A stretch of DNA of 64,000 nucleotides from Nyssa sinensis. Taxonomy: Eukaryota > Streptophyta > Magnoliopsida > Cornales > Nyssaceae. The notes beneath the pieces are model-generated. The model was not told the DNA's origin and ran no database searches. It saw only the letters and a list, made by a program, of their open reading frames with translations. Below, in pieces: positions 61,957 to 64,000 of this stretch; the stretch's first letter is position 1, and each line of letters begins with the position of its first letter. The stretch covers positions 4,932,501 through 4,996,500 of the forward strand of contig CM018032.1 of NCBI GenBank assembly GCA_008638375.1, in the 5' to 3' direction. Made by a program: the position numbers and the translations under genes.

Positions 61957-62922
61957 GGCATCTTCAATGGTTACCCAAACCCATTTCAAATTTAAATTTG
62001 AGTGAAAATCCATAAAAATTACTTTCAAACCCCTAGACTCAAACTCATACCAAATCAATTTTTACTCAAATCTAAACCTAAATCAGTACAACATTGTTCA
62101 CAACATCAAATTTTTAAAGGTTATTTTTTTTTCCTTACCTAGTCTCAACTCAGATGAAAAATGGAAGGAAAAGGCAAGGAAAAGAAATGGAAAGAAAATC
62201 AGAAAAAGAAAAACAGACAATGAAAGAATTAAACATGAACTTACAACTTATAGGCAGACAATCAAGTGAACTATCAGCTGATTAAACAACCAATTCTTTG
62301 TAGTTTTCAAGTATTCGAACTGAAACTGAACTGGGTTTCTTGTGAATGGCATTTTGCTGCTGTTGTGGGTCTTGATAATCCAAAGGGACGGGTAGAGAAG
62401 TGAAGTGGGTGTTGTTGGTTTGGGGTTTGTGCTTGTGGGTGGTGTTGGGCGGTGGTGAAGAGAGGTGGAGGAGATGTTGGAGGAGAGAGTCGAAAGGGAA
62501 TGAAGGAAGAGATGGGGGTTGAGGAGGGACAGGCAAAGTCGTTCGGTTGAATTTCAAATGTGGGGGTTTGCTTGTGTTGGTTTTGTTAGTGGAATTGAAG
62601 GCCTGTTTGGGAAGAGAGTCCCCTCCATTGTAGAGACAGAAAGATAAACTAGAACATAGAGAGGGAAATTAAAATAATAGAAAAAAAAATTGGTAGAAAA
62701 ATTTGGGAAGGAATGAAAATTAAAAGTGAAAGAGGTTTGGAAGGAAAAAGAAGAGGGAAAATAATTTTTGAAGGGAAATGACATAAAGTAGTTTTTGGGA
62801 TAAGATGAAAATTTTTAAAAAAGATTTGAGTAAAAAGTTAAGTGACCATTGGAGAACATCAAACTCAAATTCACCTTTTATTCAAATTTTAAGTGAAATT
62901 TGAGTAACTATTGGAGATGGTC
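61957..62922. mobile_element. PIF/Harbinger (Tourist-like) element, 966 bp, in CXE exon
   Basis: The left end GGCATCTTCAATGGTTACCC pairs with the reversed right end GACCATCTCCAATAGTTACT, continuing CAAA on both, with TTA on each side. A second TIR-like copy (GACCATTGGAGAACATC) lies inside near 62844-62860. There is no transposase, so it is non-autonomous. Its interior (62282-62628, minus) reads like part of a host gene. It is much larger than a typical Tourist MITE, consistent with captured sequence. Confidence 0.75.
62282..62628 (-). pseudogene. Captured 5' fragment of a PPR protein gene
   Basis: On the minus strand an ATG at 62628 opens MEGTLFPNRPSIPLTKPTQA. After a one-base frameshift near 62557 it continues KFNRTTLPVPPQPPSLPSFP and FDSLLQHLLHLSSPP, then a Pro/His/Gln-rich stretch to about 62310. 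This Ser/Pro-rich, basic style with FDSLLQHLLHLS is what I recall from the plastid-targeted N-termini of PPR proteins such as the Arabidopsis At2g18940 group. The PPR motifs themselves are absent. The identification is from memory and is moderate at best. The fragment sits inside the TIR element, antisense to the carboxylesterase. Confidence 0.45.
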
Positions 62923-62925
62923 TTA
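62923..62925. repeat. Right TTA target duplication
   Basis: TTA, repeated from 61954-61956. Confidence 0.75.
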
Positions 62926-63076
62926 CACTAAGGCATTAAGGAAAAGTGGTTGGGGAGGAGTGGTGGATCTTATGGAGACGAAACAAAAAAACCATGTGTT
63001 TCATTTGAAAGATTATTCTTGTGAAGAAGCTGTGACCTTACTAAAAGGAGTGGCTTCTTTCATAAATAGTAAATAA

Positions 63077-63880
63077 GAGCGAGACCTGACTCCATAAATC
63101 CTCTTGGTTGCATATCTCTTGTGGCTTATAACTTTGTTGAATCCATTTCGGTTTTTTCTTAATTACTTGTAACTATTGAATAAAGTAAGTTAATTTTTTT
63201 TTTCAAATAAGATTTCAACTTTAATAATTAAAATTTAATAAATTAATAATTTCTATTATTAATATTTTTTTGAAGAATAAACTCTATTTTAATTAAGGAG
63301 TAATATTCTAAGTATAACTTCCCTCATCTCATTGAACATATCAGACATTTCCTTTCGAGAGCAAATATTTTAATTGAGATTTTTCCTTCAAAATGTTATA
63401 GACAAACCTTTAATCGTTAAAATTTAATAAGTTAATAACCTCTATTTATTAATAATTTTTTGAAGATTTAACTCTATTTTAATTAAGAATGAGTAATAAT
63501 CCAATTCATCAATGATAAAGGGTCGCACAGAATATTAGTGACGAATTACATGTATCGTTGCAAGGTCAGTAGTGAGTTTTCATATCTTATCTAGGACATG
63601 TTTGAACTCTTTTAGAGATGTTGTGTGTTCGCTCCATAATTTCCCTTAATTTATGGAATTGTAGTGCAAGATTGGACTCATCATTTTTTTAATACCCCCC
63701 CACCCGCTCTTTCAGTGACAATCATCTCTTTATCTACAATTCTCTATCTTAATGTTCTATGTCTCTTCTCTCCCTCCTATATCTCATATATCACATACAC
63801 ACATAATTCATATATAGCACTCCTATTCTATCAAAAGTGTCTCTATCTAACGTTGGACGCCAAAATGATGCCCCTCCTCC

Positions 63881-63883
<3 letters not shown>
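63077..63883. other. Carboxylesterase 3' flank, no gene seen
   Basis: Presumed 3' UTR, then AT-rich DNA with a loosely repeated segment: TTTAATAATTAAAATTTAATA at about 63221 and TTTAATCGTTAAAATTTAATA at 63409, each followed by GAATAAACTCTATTTTAATTAA-like text. No coding frame. Confidence 0.4.

Positions 63884-63962
<79 letters not shown>
63884..63962. repeat. Long (CT)n microsatellite
   Basis: About 79 bp of uninterrupted CT, the longest simple repeat in the window. The 63664-63972 open frame running into it is an artefact. Confidence 0.95.
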
Positions 63963-63965
<3 letters not shown>

Positions 63966-64000
63966 GAGGTGAGCATCTTTCCCTCTATCACTATGCCACA

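Larger units (their letters stand above)
61061..63076 (+). pseudogene. Plant carboxylesterase (CXE family) split by a transposon
   Basis: The open part (61061-61956) gives 298 residues of an alpha/beta-hydrolase of the CXE/HSL family, relatives of the GID1 receptor that hydrolyse small esters. Residues 1-25 look like a signal peptide. Seen are the oxyanion-hole HGGG (109-112), DYRLAPE (142-148), nucleophile elbow GESAGGN (Ser193) and AEKDWLRDRG, whose Asp290 is the likely acid. The frame then stops at TAG (61955-61957), the edge of a 966-bp insertion. After it, 62926-63076 continues exactly in phase with ALRKSGWGGVVDL and NHVFHLKDYSCEEA, giving the catalytic His and the natural end, TAA at 63074. 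If the insertion and one TTA are ignored, the gene is intronless with 348 codons before the stop. As it stands the product lacks His and should be inactive. Confidence 0.88.

Noticed and set aside
61944..62934. Reading the CXE interruption as a normal intron (GAG|GTGAGT donor)
   Set aside because: None of the AG acceptors I tried near the right edge restores the frame, whereas removing the TIR element with one TTA restores it exactly.
63664..63972. 102-residue frame near the right edge
   Set aside because: Its second half is a translated (CT)n tract and the first half matches nothing.

Overview
This is AT-rich flowering-plant nuclear DNA, most probably from a eudicot; the sequence does not identify the species. 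It shows spliceosomal introns, long CT and TA microsatellites, and many nested plant transposons. I find no CRISPR array, operon, rRNA gene or complete tRNA gene. All gene models come from reading translations and splice signals by eye.

Four host genes are supported. A two-exon thaumatin-like (PR-5) gene is at 5574-7577 (-). An eight-exon AUX1/LAX auxin influx carrier, closest to LAX3, is at 25611-28363 (+), and its first intron appears to use a GC donor. A single-exon cold-shock-domain, glycine-rich, two-CCHC RNA-binding protein (CSP/GRP2 type) is at 47533-48102 (-). A plant carboxylesterase of the CXE family at 61061-63076 (+) is cut in two by a 966-bp TIR element flanked by a TTA target duplication. 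That element seems to carry a captured 5' piece of a pentatricopeptide-repeat (PPR) gene.

The rest is mostly mobile DNA. 0-5 kb: a gypsy LTR fragment, a complete 319-bp TRIM (terminal-repeat retrotransposon in miniature) and a LINE 3' end. 11-14 kb: a short hAT-type MITE with 8-bp TSD and an LTR-like stretch. 15.5-22.6 kb: a 0.4-kb tandem duplication, a GC-rich island and a full-length 4,547-bp hAT element with a perfect 8-bp TSD; its four-exon transposase carries three nonsense codons. 31.9-33.8 kb: a hAT MITE and a probable solo LTR. 34.7-46.2 kb: a nest in which a 5.2-kb Copia element with unusual LTR ends sits inside a LINE ORF2 remnant, followed by a local duplication with another LINE piece between its arms. 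49-57.6 kb: LTR-like DNA, a 1.5-kb TIR element, and an array of units joining TGTAACG/CGTTACA termini to tRNA-iMet primer-site motifs.

The genes are functionally unrelated neighbours (defence, auxin transport, RNA binding, ester hydrolysis). The most informative signals are the insertion breaking the carboxylesterase, the gene fragment it carries, the GC-AG intron, and several elements whose ends and target duplications can be placed to the base.
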